10,756 bases of DNA from DASSKW01 sp035690065 (GCA_035690065.1 DASSKW010000066.1:1-10756), one strand, 5' to 3'. Shown: positions 1 through 6,240, numbered from the stretch's first letter. A program made the numbers and translations. The notes: generated from the letters alone by a model not told the origin.

Positions 1-9
1 GTACCATGG

Positions 10-50
10 GTTCGATGCACCGCATCGAACGGGCAGGTAGGATACCTGCC
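10..50. repeat. Two adjacent perfect hairpins
   Basis: Two perfect inverted repeats lie side by side. The first has 9-bp arms GTTCGATGC (10-18) and GCATCGAAC (22-30) around a 3-base loop. The second has 8-bp arms GGCAGGTA (32-39) and TACCTGCC (43-50), also around a 3-base loop. Only one base separates the two stems. Just two T residues follow, so a classical rho-independent terminator is not shown. They lie upstream of the RimB-like gene and may belong to the 3' end of a gene beyond the left edge or to its leader. Confidence 0.6.
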
Positions 51-125
51 TTGGACATGAGTGCGAAGCAGGAAAGCGCAGCATACATGGCCTTTTTCAA
101 CAATCCACAAGGAAGGCTCGTCTCC

Positions 126-617
126 ATGCCCGATAGCGTCAGCGTCAAACGCATCCAGGTAGGTTGGCGGGAATGGGCCAGACTGCCGGAACTCGGTATC
201 CGTCGCGTCAAGGCCAAGATCGATACCGGCGCGCGCACCTCCGCTCTGCATGCGTTCGCCCTGGAACCGTTCACTCGCGATGGTATCCGCATGATCCGGT
301 TCGGTATCCATCTATTGCAATTACAAGCTTCGCCCGAGACGTTTTGCGAGGCGCCTGTAGTCGACGAACGTTGGGTGACAGATTCAGGCGGCCACCGCGA
401 ATTGCGTCCGGTCATCCTCACCCCGGTGACGCTCGCCGGAATAACCTGGCCGATCGAGCTCACGCTCACGGATCGCGACACCATGCGCTTCCGGCTGTTG
501 ATCGGTCGTACCGCGATGGCTGGCCGCTTGTGGGTGGACCCGGATGCCTCTTATCTCGGTGGTGGTCGCGAGCCGGGCGATATCGAAAGCGATGCTGACA
601 ATGACAACGAAGAGTGA
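126..617 (+). CDS. RimB-like retropepsin-type protease (ATP-dependent zinc protease family, PF05618)
   Basis: The 163-residue protein belongs to the family usually labelled 'ATP-dependent zinc protease' (COG4067), small soluble proteins often found beside rimK. It shows the hallmark KIDTGARTSALHA with D33-T34-G35-A36, the DTGA signature of retropepsin-like aspartic proteases, and the later family motif LLIGRTAMAG (about 125-134). No zinc-binding HExxH is visible. In pseudomonads RimB is reported to work against RimK by trimming glutamates from S6; that role is inferred here from family and neighbour. The ATG at 126 is chosen because AAGGAAGG (109-116) sits 9 bases upstream. An in-frame ATG at 6 would add 40 residues that read through the hairpins and do not look like the family. 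The C-terminus is a very acidic tail, DIESDADNDNEE. rimK starts 28 bases downstream, so the two are probably co-transcribed. Confidence 0.85.
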   Translation: MPDSVSVKRIQVGWREWARLPELGIRRVKAKIDTGARTSALHAFALEPFTRDGIRMIRFGIHLLQLQASPETFCEAPVVDERWVTDSGGHRELRPVILTPVTLAGITWPIELTLTDRDTMRFRLLIGRTAMAGRLWVDPDASYLGGGREPGDIESDADNDNEE

Positions 618-645
618 ACACAGTAATCCGACAGGAACCGCCCGC

Positions 646-1569
646 ATGAATCGCAAGCGTCACATGAAGATCGCCATCCTGTCGCGTAACACGCGCCTGT
701 ATTCCACCAAACGGCTGGTGGAAGCCGGTATGCAGCGCGGACATGACATGTTCGTGATCGACCCGTTACGCTGCTACATGAACATCGCAGCCGCCAGACC
801 GGAGATCCATTTCAAGGGCCGCAAACTGGAAGGTTTTGATGCGGTGATCCCGCGTATCGGTGCTTCGGTAACTTTTTACGCCACGGCCGTGTTGCGTCAG
901 TTCGAGATGATCGGCGTGTATTCATTGAATGAATCGGTCGCCATCGGCCGCGCCCGCGACAAACTACGCTCCTTGCAACTGCTCTCACGCAAGGGTATCG
1001 GCATGCCGGTGACCGGGTTTGCACATTCGCCGGACGATACCGACGACCTGCTGGCGCTGGTTGGTAATGCACCGGCCGTCATCAAATTGATCGAAGGCAC
1101 CCAGGGTGAAGGCGTGGTGCTGGCGGAAACCCGGCAGGCAGCCGAGAGCGTGATCGATGCGTTCCGCGGACTGGACGCGCATTTCCTGGTACAGGAATTC
1201 ATCAAGGAATCGCGCGGCAGCGATATCCGCTGCTTCGTGATCGGCGGCAAGATAGTGGCGTCGATGAAACGTCAGGCTCGCAAAGGCGAGTTCCGTGCCA
1301 ATCTGCATCGTGGTGGCAGTGCCAAGTCCGTCACCATCACCGCCAAGGAACGTACCATGGCGATCAAGGCCGCTCACGTGATGGGCTTGAACGTCGCCGG
1401 TGTGGACATCATCCGCTCCGCCAAGGGGCCGCTGGTGTTGGAAGTCAATTCCTCACCTGGGCTCGAAGGTATTGAATCCGCCACTCGACTCGACATCGCC
1501 GGCGAGATCATCAGCTTCATCGAACAGAACGCCAAACCCGGTTACACCAAGACCAAGGGTACCGGCTGA
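646..1569 (+). CDS. rimK: Ribosomal protein S6 glutamate ligase RimK
   Basis: This ATP-grasp ligase adds glutamate residues to the C-terminus of ribosomal protein S6 in the cytoplasm. The protein has 307 residues against about 300 in E. coli, with the N-terminal pre-ATP-grasp domain (MKIAILSRNTRLYSTKRL) and the ATP-grasp core following. Key segments are RARDKLRSLQLL (about 102-113), the ATP-binding loop VIKLIEGTQGEGVVLAE (145-161), LVQEF (181-185), SDIRCF (192-197) and the C-terminal metal site VAGVD...LEVNSSPGLEGIE, with D254, E266 and N268 as likely Mg2+ ligands. ATG 646 is preferred because AGGA (633-636) lies 9 bases upstream. The E. coli-like start would be ATG 664, which has no good ribosome binding site, so the true N-terminus could be six residues shorter. 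It follows the RimB-like protease gene by 28 bases on the same strand. Confidence 0.96.
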   Translation: MNRKRHMKIAILSRNTRLYSTKRLVEAGMQRGHDMFVIDPLRCYMNIAAARPEIHFKGRKLEGFDAVIPRIGASVTFYATAVLRQFEMIGVYSLNESVAIGRARDKLRSLQLLSRKGIGMPVTGFAHSPDDTDDLLALVGNAPAVIKLIEGTQGEGVVLAETRQAAESVIDAFRGLDAHFLVQEFIKESRGSDIRCFVIGGKIVASMKRQARKGEFRANLHRGGSAKSVTITAKERTMAIKAAHVMGLNVAGVDIIRSAKGPLVLEVNSSPGLEGIESATRLDIAGEIISFIEQNAKPGYTKTKGTG

Positions 1570-1637
1570 CAAAAGCCGTGCATGGCGGGACCAGACAGGT
1601 CAAAGTGCCACAAAACATCAACAATCCGATTGTCGAG

Positions 1638-1662
1638 ACTGCTCCGCTGCGCTCGCAGTGAC
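1638..1662 (+). repeat. Dispersed palindromic repeat, copy 1
   Basis: This 25-base element matches 6216-6240 at 21 of 25 positions. Its first 22 bases are bounded by a 5-bp inverted pair, ACTGC (1638-1642) and GCAGT (1655-1659), around a CGCT-rich centre. The other copy has ATTGC and GCAAT at the same places, so both arms changed together. Similar short intergenic palindromes ending in GCAATGAC occur in many bacterial genomes; that statement comes from memory and was not searched. Confidence 0.6.
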
Positions 1663-1703
1663 GACACTGGAATTTACATCTGGCGGACGTCGTCACTTTC
1701 CCG

Positions 1704-1709
1704 GATAAT
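1704..1709 (+). promoter_or_regulatory. Possible -10 box for ettA
   Basis: GATAAT matches the sigma-70 -10 consensus at five of six positions and lies 40 bases before the ettA start. No convincing -35 sits 16-18 bases upstream; TTTACA at 1673-1678 is 25 bases away, which is too far. The assignment is therefore weak. Confidence 0.3.
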
Positions 1710-1749
1710 CCTGCTCCAAATTCATCTTTTCCCGGACGCTGCAGAAACT

Positions 1750-3417
1750 ATGGCTCAGTATATTTATACGATGACCCGCGTCGGCAAAGTCGTGCCGCCC
1801 AAGCGCGAGATCCTGCGCGATATCTCCTTGTCCTTTTTCCCCGGCGCCAAGATCGGCGTGCTGGGTCTGAACGGTTCCGGCAAATCCACCCTGCTGCGCA
1901 TCATGGCCGGCGTCGATACCGAGATCAACGGCGAAGCGCGCCCGCTGGCCGGCACCAAGATCGGCTATCTGCCCCAGGAACCGCAACTCGATCCGAACAA
2001 GAGCGTGCGTGGCAATGTCGAGGATGGCCTGGGCGAGATCATGGAAGCGCGCCAGAAACTCGATGCGGTGTATGCGGCCTATGCAGAGCCCGACGCGGAT
2101 TTCGACAAGCTCGCCGCCGAACAGGCGCGGCTGGAAAACATCCTGCAGGCCAGCGGCAGCGAGAATCTGGATCACGTGCTCGAAGTCGCCGCCGAAGCCT
2201 TGCGTCTGCCCGACTGGGATGCGGATGTCAGCAAGCTTTCCGGTGGCGAACGGCGGCGTGTGGCGTTATGCCGTTTGTTGCTGTCCAAACCGGACATGCT
2301 GTTGCTCGATGAACCGACCAACCACCTCGATGCGGAATCGGTCGCCTGGCTGGAACGTTTCCTGCAGGAATACTCCGGCACCGTGGTCGCTGTGACCCAC
2401 GACCGTTACTTCCTGGATAACGTGGCGGGCTGGATCCTGGAACTCGATCGCGGTCACGGCATCCCGTGGCAGGGTAATTATTCATCGTGGCTGGAACAGA
2501 AAGAGAAACGTCTCGAGATCGAGGAGCGCCAGGAGACCGCGCACATCAAGGCCATGAAACAGGAACTGGAATGGGTGCGGCAGAATCCGAAGGGTCGTCA
2601 GGCCAAGAGCAAAGCACGACTCGCGCGCTTCGAGGAATTATCCTCGGCGGAATTCCAGCAACGCAACGAGACCCAGGATCTCTACATCCCACCGGGTCCG
2701 CGGCTCGGTGACGTGGTGGTCGAAGCCAATGGCTTGCGCAAGAGTTTCGGTGAGACGCTTTTATATGACGATATGTCGTTCAACCTGCCACCCGGCGGTA
2801 TCGTTGGCGTGATCGGCCCCAACGGCGCCGGCAAGACTACCTTGTTCCGGATGATCGTCGGCCAGGAAAAACCGGATGCGGGCGAACTGCGTGTCGGGCC
2901 GAGCGTGAAACTCGCTTATGTAGATCAATCGCGCGATACACTCGACAACAGCAAGTCGGTCTGGGAAGAGATCTCCAACGGCCAGGACATCCTGATCGTC
3001 GGCAATTACCAGACCCCCTCACGCGCCTACGTCGGCCGTTTCAACTTCAAGGGTACGGATCAACAGAAGCAGATCGGACAACTCTCGGGCGGTGAACGCA
3101 ATCGCGTGCATCTGGCGAAAGTACTGAAGAGCGGCGGCAATGTCCTGTTGCTCGACGAACCGACCAACGATCTCGATGTCGAGACGCTGCGCGCTCTGGA
3201 AGAAGCCCTGCTCGCCTTCCCCGGTTGCGCCGTGGTGATCTCGCATGATCGCTGGTTCCTGGACCGCGTCGCCACTCACATCCTTGCCTTCGAGGGTGAT
3301 TCAAAAGTGGTCTGGTTCGAAGGCAACTACGCGAACTATGAGGCCGACCGCAAGCGGCGTCTCGGTGCCGACGCAGATCAACCGCATCGCATCAAATATC
3401 GACGCCTGAAAACCTGA
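1750..3417 (+). CDS. ettA: Energy-dependent translational throttle protein EttA (ABC-F)
   Basis: EttA is a soluble ABC-F ATPase that binds the ribosomal E site near the P-site tRNA and couples entry into elongation to the ATP/ADP balance. The 555-residue product has the same length as E. coli EttA and starts with the matching MAQYIYTMTRVGKVVPPKR. Domain 1 carries Walker A GLNGSGKST (39-47), signature LSGGE (163-167) and Walker B MLLLDEP with catalytic E188. An arm insertion occupies roughly 95-140. The charged inter-domain linker (about 243-315) includes WVRQNPKGRQAKSKARLARF. Domain 2 has GPNGAGKTT (356-364), LSGGE (445-449) and LLLDE ending at E470. No membrane segments are present, as expected for ABC-F. 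The start is set by homology; the upstream Shine-Dalgarno match is poor. Confidence 0.97.
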   Translation: MAQYIYTMTRVGKVVPPKREILRDISLSFFPGAKIGVLGLNGSGKSTLLRIMAGVDTEINGEARPLAGTKIGYLPQEPQLDPNKSVRGNVEDGLGEIMEARQKLDAVYAAYAEPDADFDKLAAEQARLENILQASGSENLDHVLEVAAEALRLPDWDADVSKLSGGERRRVALCRLLLSKPDMLLLDEPTNHLDAESVAWLERFLQEYSGTVVAVTHDRYFLDNVAGWILELDRGHGIPWQGNYSSWLEQKEKRLEIEERQETAHIKAMKQELEWVRQNPKGRQAKSKARLARFEELSSAEFQQRNETQDLYIPPGPRLGDVVVEANGLRKSFGETLLYDDMSFNLPPGGIVGVIGPNGAGKTTLFRMIVGQEKPDAGELRVGPSVKLAYVDQSRDTLDNSKSVWEEISNGQDILIVGNYQTPSRAYVGRFNFKGTDQQKQIGQLSGGERNRVHLAKVLKSGGNVLLLDEPTNDLDVETLRALEEALLAFPGCAVVISHDRWFLDRVATHILAFEGDSKVVWFEGNYANYEADRKRRLGADADQPHRIKYRRLKT

Positions 3418-3438
3418 GCATGATCTCTAAAGGCCCCC

Positions 3439-3474
3439 GATCGAAGATCGATCCACATGGATAACCTCTTATCC
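3439..3474. terminator. Hairpins between convergent gene ends
   Basis: The 66-bp gap between ettA and the convergent DUF202 gene holds two perfect small hairpins: GATCGA (3439-3444) with TCGATC (3448-3453), and GGATAA (3459-3464) with TTATCC (3469-3474). Neither has a proper T-tract on either strand. They may mark 3' ends for both transcripts, but intrinsic termination is not proven by sequence. Confidence 0.35.
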
Positions 3475-3483
3475 CGGATTCCG

Positions 3484-3906
3484 TCAGATAAAGGCCAGCA
3501 GGATAATCAGCAACGCGATACCGAATACGGCCACCAGTGATGCGAAGCTGGCAGCCAGGTACGGACCATGTTTTACCGGCCAATCATGGCTGCGACGATA
3601 AATCCTGGCATAGCCGAGGAAGCGGATGTTCATCGTCAATGCCATCAGGACTCCCAATGCTACCAGTACCGCGCCACCCCAGGTTGACAAGGTGAGTCGA
3701 TGGACAGATTCATGTGGCAACCATGGCAGTCCATGCAGAAGCAACCCGAAGCGATCGATGGCGATGCCGAAGATCATCATCCCCAGAGCGGTACGAACCC
3801 ATACCGACAAGGTGCGCTCGGTATTCATGTAAGTGCGTTCGGCTGACAGCTGAAGAAGCTGTTGCTGCAACAGTTTTATCTGCTCAATAGTATCTTGCTC
3901 TGACAA
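3484..3906 (-). CDS. DUF202 family inner-membrane protein (second of tandem pair)
   Basis: The 140-residue membrane protein of unknown function shows the DUF202 (PF02656, YidH-like) N-terminal pattern AERTYMNTERTLSVWVRTALGMMIFGIAIDRFG (residues 22-54). Three hydrophobic segments are visible at about 34-53, 75-93 and 115-139. A coiled, Gln-rich stretch (QIKLLQQQLLQLS) precedes the first. The start is taken as TTG at 3906, because a full AGGAGG (3918-3913 on the minus strand) lies 6 bases upstream. A TTG at 3912 directly abuts that site with no spacing and is unlikely. No ATG fits until residue 27, inside the conserved motif. It follows the paralogue by 36 bases and probably shares its transcript. 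The biochemical role of DUF202 proteins is not established. Confidence 0.82.
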   Translation of the reverse strand: MSEQDTIEQIKLLQQQLLQLSAERTYMNTERTLSVWVRTALGMMIFGIAIDRFGLLLHGLPWLPHESVHRLTLSTWGGAVLVALGVLMALTMNIRFLGYARIYRRSHDWPVKHGPYLAASFASLVAVFGIALLIILLAFI

Positions 3907-3912
3907 CGTCAA

Positions 3913-3918
3913 CCTCCT
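3913..3918 (-). promoter_or_regulatory. Strong RBS deciding a TTG start
   Basis: On the minus strand AGGAGG is followed by TTGACGTTG. The second TTG (3906-3904) is 6 bases from the site, an ideal distance, whereas the first has zero spacing. Confidence 0.7.
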
Positions 3919-3942
3919 GGATAAGCTGCTACCCGGGAATAT

Positions 3943-4374
3943 TTAATGAACCAGAATTACGACAAGTAGTGCAACACCATAGGCAGCAAACAGTAATGCA
4001 AAAATCGGGGGCAGAAACGCGCCACCACGCAACGGCATATGCCGATTGTGGCTATAAGCGGAAATGAAAAACAGATAGCGCACGCCGGCAACCAATGCCA
4101 GCAGTACTCCAAGCGAGATCAGCATCACGCTTTCCCAACTTGGGGTATCCGGCAATCCATGTGCCGCCAGCCATGGCAGCCGATGTACAAACAGGCCAAA
4201 CCGGTCGATGGCGATACCGAAGATCATCAATGCCAGCGCAGTATGGATCAGGATTCCCAGGGTACGCTCGGAATTCAGGTACGAACGCGCCGCCGACCAT
4301 TCCCAGCGTACTGATGATTGCTCGACCAGGAATTTCAGCAGCTCAAGCTGTCTGGAGCCGCTATCCTCAGTCAT
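3943..4374 (-). CDS. DUF202 family inner-membrane protein (first of tandem pair)
   Basis: The 143-residue protein is a paralogue of the next gene. It carries SAARSYLNSERTLGILIHTALALMIFGIAIDRFG (about 27-60), with FGIAIDRFGL identical in both proteins. Hydrophobic segments lie near 38-57, 82-103 and 118-142, giving three predicted membrane spans. At the position where the paralogue and typical DUF202 proteins have an Arg-Thr pair (VRTAL), this protein has His-Thr (IHTAL). An in-frame TGA lies 9 bases upstream of ATG 4374, so no earlier start exists in that stretch, although no strong ribosome binding site is seen. The flavoprotein gene ends 63 bases upstream on the same strand, suggesting one operon. 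No function can be assigned. Confidence 0.82.
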   Translation of the reverse strand: MTEDSGSRQLELLKFLVEQSSVRWEWSAARSYLNSERTLGILIHTALALMIFGIAIDRFGLFVHRLPWLAAHGLPDTPSWESVMLISLGVLLALVAGVRYLFFISAYSHNRHMPLRGGAFLPPIFALLFAAYGVALLVVILVH

Positions 4375-4437
4375 GGGAACTGCTCATCCGCTTGATGATG
4401 ATCATATCCATCCCGGGATTCTACACCCGCAGGGACA

Positions 4438-5172
4438 TCAGTTGGACGAGACGTATTTCTCACGGCGCAGATTGTGGTTGTCGAAGCCGATGGCTTTCAG
4501 CCGCTCTACTGCACTGTCGATCATGTCCGGATTACCGCACAGATATACGATGTCGTGCCCTGGATCGGGATTCAGTTCCATGAGGTGATCCTGCACGTAG
4601 CCTTTGCGCTCATGCGGTTGTGGCGAATCGGAAAGCATCCGGCTGTAGCTGGCGATGAACTGGAAAGCGGGATTCTTGCGCGTCAAGGCCAGGAAATCTT
4701 CGCCGAACAGAAGTTGATCCGGGCTGCGCACACCGAGCATCAACGTCGCCTGGTAGTTCTTGCTATCCAGAAGTTGGTGCAGTTGCGGCAACATCGCACG
4801 ATAGGGCGAGACGCCGGTGCCGGTCGCGATCAACAGATACCGCGCCGGCGGATCGTCACGCAACACGAAGCGCCCGAACGGCCCGGTGGCATCCACCTCG
4901 GCACCCGGCAGCATGTCGAACAACATGCGGGTCGCGCGCCCATCTTCGACGTAGGTGGCGGCGATCTGGATCTCGTCCACACTCCCCGGAATGGTCGCGA
5001 CGCTGTAGCTGCGCCGCAATTCCATGTCCTGCCAGGGCATATGCAGGGTGATGAACTGGCCCGGCACATACGGCAGCGGCGCGCCGTCGGCACGCTTGAA
5101 ACTCAGTTGACGTACCCGCGACGTGACCATGCGGCTGGATTGCAGGACAAATTTGAATTTTTCGTGACTCAT
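4438..5172 (-). CDS. Ferredoxin-NADP reductase-like FAD/NAD(P)H oxidoreductase
   Basis: The 244-residue flavoprotein has the two-domain ferredoxin-NADP reductase fold and should pass electrons between NAD(P)H, FAD and a one-electron carrier such as ferredoxin or flavodoxin. The FAD domain shows PGQFITLHMP (37-46), the flavin-binding RRSYSVA (53-59) and GPFGRFVL (97-104). The NAD(P) domain shows LLIATGTGVSPYRAML (113-128) and VYLCGNPDMI (209-218), ending in REKYVSSN. There is no 2Fe-2S cluster cysteine motif, so it is a stand-alone reductase. It is close in length to Fpr (248 in E. coli), but its C-terminus differs from E. coli Fpr. It is first in a likely operon with the two DUF202 genes and is divergent from the exported methyltransferase-like gene. 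The partner protein is unknown. Confidence 0.85.
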   Translation of the reverse strand: MSHEKFKFVLQSSRMVTSRVRQLSFKRADGAPLPYVPGQFITLHMPWQDMELRRSYSVATIPGSVDEIQIAATYVEDGRATRMLFDMLPGAEVDATGPFGRFVLRDDPPARYLLIATGTGVSPYRAMLPQLHQLLDSKNYQATLMLGVRSPDQLLFGEDFLALTRKNPAFQFIASYSRMLSDSPQPHERKGYVQDHLMELNPDPGHDIVYLCGNPDMIDSAVERLKAIGFDNHNLRREKYVSSN

Positions 5173-5296
5173 GGAGATTCGGGACCGGGTTCCTGAGGCT
5201 TGAGTTAGGCGGGCAAAGGCGCACTTTTTACCACAATTCGGGGCTCACGCCGAGTCCGCGCTATAGTAAGGCCCTGTTCGACAGGAGATTCCCGCC
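5173..5296. other. 124-bp divergent intergenic region
   Basis: This region separates the leftward reductase operon from the rightward methyltransferase-like gene and must hold promoters for both. TATAGT at 5262-5267 is a fair -10 for the rightward gene, but no good -35 accompanies it. No clear promoter or ribosome binding site was recognised for the leftward gene. Confidence 0.55.
5262..5267 (+). promoter_or_regulatory. Possible -10 box for the exported methyltransferase-like gene
   Basis: TATAGT matches the sigma-70 -10 consensus at five of six positions, 29 bases before the ATG. The expected -35 area reads ATTCGGGGC and is poor. Confidence 0.35.
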
Positions 5297-6127
5297 ATGA
5301 CTACACGTGCTTTTGCGACTTCCTGCCTGCTGCTCGGCAGCTCACTGTTGTTCGGGGTCGCCAGTGCAGCACCCGCTCCCGGAGTGGACGCATTGCTGCA
5401 TCAGGCAGTCGCGGGCAGCTGGCGTTCCGACACCAACAAGGCCCGCGACCAATATCGCCATCCGATCCAGACCCTGGAATTCTTCGGGCTCAAGCCCGAC
5501 ATGACGGTGATCGAACTCTCGCCCGGCGGCGGCTGGTACACGGAGATTCTCGCGCCGGTACTGCACGAACACGGCCAGTTGATCGAGGCTGCCCCGCCCT
5601 TCGACAGCAGCAGCAAATTCATGCAACGCATGGCAGGCCGTTTCAGTGCCAAACTGAAATCTGATCCGGCGGTGTTCGGCAAGGTGAAGCTGACCCCGTT
5701 CGCACCCCCCGGGACGGTGACACTTGGCGCGGACGACTCGGCAGATATGGTGCTCACGTTCCGCAACACACATGACTGGTTAAACAACGATCCGCAGACC
5801 CTTGCCAAGGTGTTCGAGGCTTCCTTCAACGTCCTCAAGCACGGTGGTGTGTTCGGCATCGTCGAGCATCGTGCCAAACCGTTTGCAGATGCCGAGACCA
5901 GTTCCAAGGCCCTGCATCGCATCCCTGAAGACTACATGATCGCGCTGGCACTCAGGACAGGATTCCGGCTGGAAGGCGTCTCCGAGATCAATGCGAACCC
6001 GAAAGATCCGGAAGACATCAACGTCCACCGCCTGCCGCCGGACCTGGCTGGTCCGGACAGTGAACATGCAAAGATGAAAGCGATCGGCGAATCCGACCGC
6101 ATGACGCTGAAGTTCGTGAAGCCTTAG
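5297..6127 (+). CDS. Exported class I SAM-methyltransferase-like protein (COG4798 type)
   Basis: The 276-residue protein begins with a Sec-type signal peptide: R4, hydrophobic core about 7-22, and a probable cut after VASA (24). The mature part resembles the COG4798 'predicted methyltransferase' group. The SAM-loop equivalent is VIELSPGGGWYTEIL (71-85), followed by the motif IV-like segment MVLTFRNTHDW (151-161) and VLKHGGVFGIVEHRA (179-193). The glycine-rich loop is intact, so SAM or a related cofactor may bind. The start is well supported: AGGAG (5283-5287) lies 9 bases upstream of the ATG. An early cysteine (C10) lacks a lipobox. Substrate and true activity are unknown, and SAM is not normally expected in the periplasm. 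It appears to be a single-gene transcript bounded by an inverted repeat. Confidence 0.8.
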   Translation: MTTRAFATSCLLLGSSLLFGVASAAPAPGVDALLHQAVAGSWRSDTNKARDQYRHPIQTLEFFGLKPDMTVIELSPGGGWYTEILAPVLHEHGQLIEAAPPFDSSSKFMQRMAGRFSAKLKSDPAVFGKVKLTPFAPPGTVTLGADDSADMVLTFRNTHDWLNNDPQTLAKVFEASFNVLKHGGVFGIVEHRAKPFADAETSSKALHRIPEDYMIALALRTGFRLEGVSEINANPKDPEDINVHRLPPDLAGPDSEHAKMKAIGESDRMTLKFVKP

Positions 6128-6177
6128 GCGATGAACCCGGTTAGACCGATCCTGGTGCGATAAATATTGTCATCGCC
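6127..6177. repeat. 8-bp inverted repeat at the gene end
   Basis: GGCGATGA (6127-6134) pairs perfectly with TCATCGCC (6170-6177) across 35 bases. The left arm begins at the last base of the stop codon. It could form a 3' hairpin in the mRNA, but lacks a T-tract. Confidence 0.4.
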
Positions 6178-6215
6178 AAGCCGGTAACCTGAAACGACCG
6201 CGGAATGAATACCGG

Positions 6216-6240
6216 ATTGCTTCGCTCCGCTCGCAATGAC
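6216..6240 (+). repeat. Dispersed palindromic repeat, copy 2
   Basis: This is the second copy of the element at 1638-1662 (21 of 25 identical). ATTGC (6216-6220) pairs with GCAAT (6233-6237). Its right end runs into the 25-bp tandem array. Confidence 0.6.

Larger units (their letters stand above)
1570..1749. other. 180-bp rimK-ettA gap
   Basis: The gap holds the dispersed palindromic repeat described separately and a possible -10 box. No terminator with a T-run follows rimK. The ettA reading frame stays open back to an ATG at 1582, but that stretch crosses the repeat and has no EttA-like residues, so it is treated as non-coding. Confidence 0.7.

Noticed and set aside
1..60. tRNA fragment suggested by GGTTCGA
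   Set aside because: No cloverleaf can be drawn; the bases form a simple hairpin.
6..125. N-terminal extension of the RimB-like protein from ATG 6
   Set aside because: It reads through two perfect hairpins and has no family resemblance; ATG 126 has a strong AAGGAAGG site.
544..645. N-terminal extension of RimK from ATG 544 or 601
   Set aside because: It overlaps the upstream gene and lacks RimK homology; AGGA supports ATG 646.
1582..1749. 56-residue N-terminal extension of EttA
   Set aside because: It spans the dispersed repeat; EttA proteins start at MAQ and the resulting length of 555 matches E. coli.
4474..5196. Long plus-strand reading frame opposite the reductase gene
   Set aside because: It is an antisense shadow of a clear FNR-family gene; no recognisable domain.
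5173..5291. 8-base direct repeat GGAGATTC at both ends of the divergent gap
   Set aside because: The second copy is the ribosome binding site area; a match this short is within reach of chance.
5297..5368. Lipoprotein signal using cysteine at residue 10 of the methyltransferase-like protein
   Set aside because: No lipobox precedes it and it lies before the hydrophobic core; a VASA signal-peptidase I site fits better.
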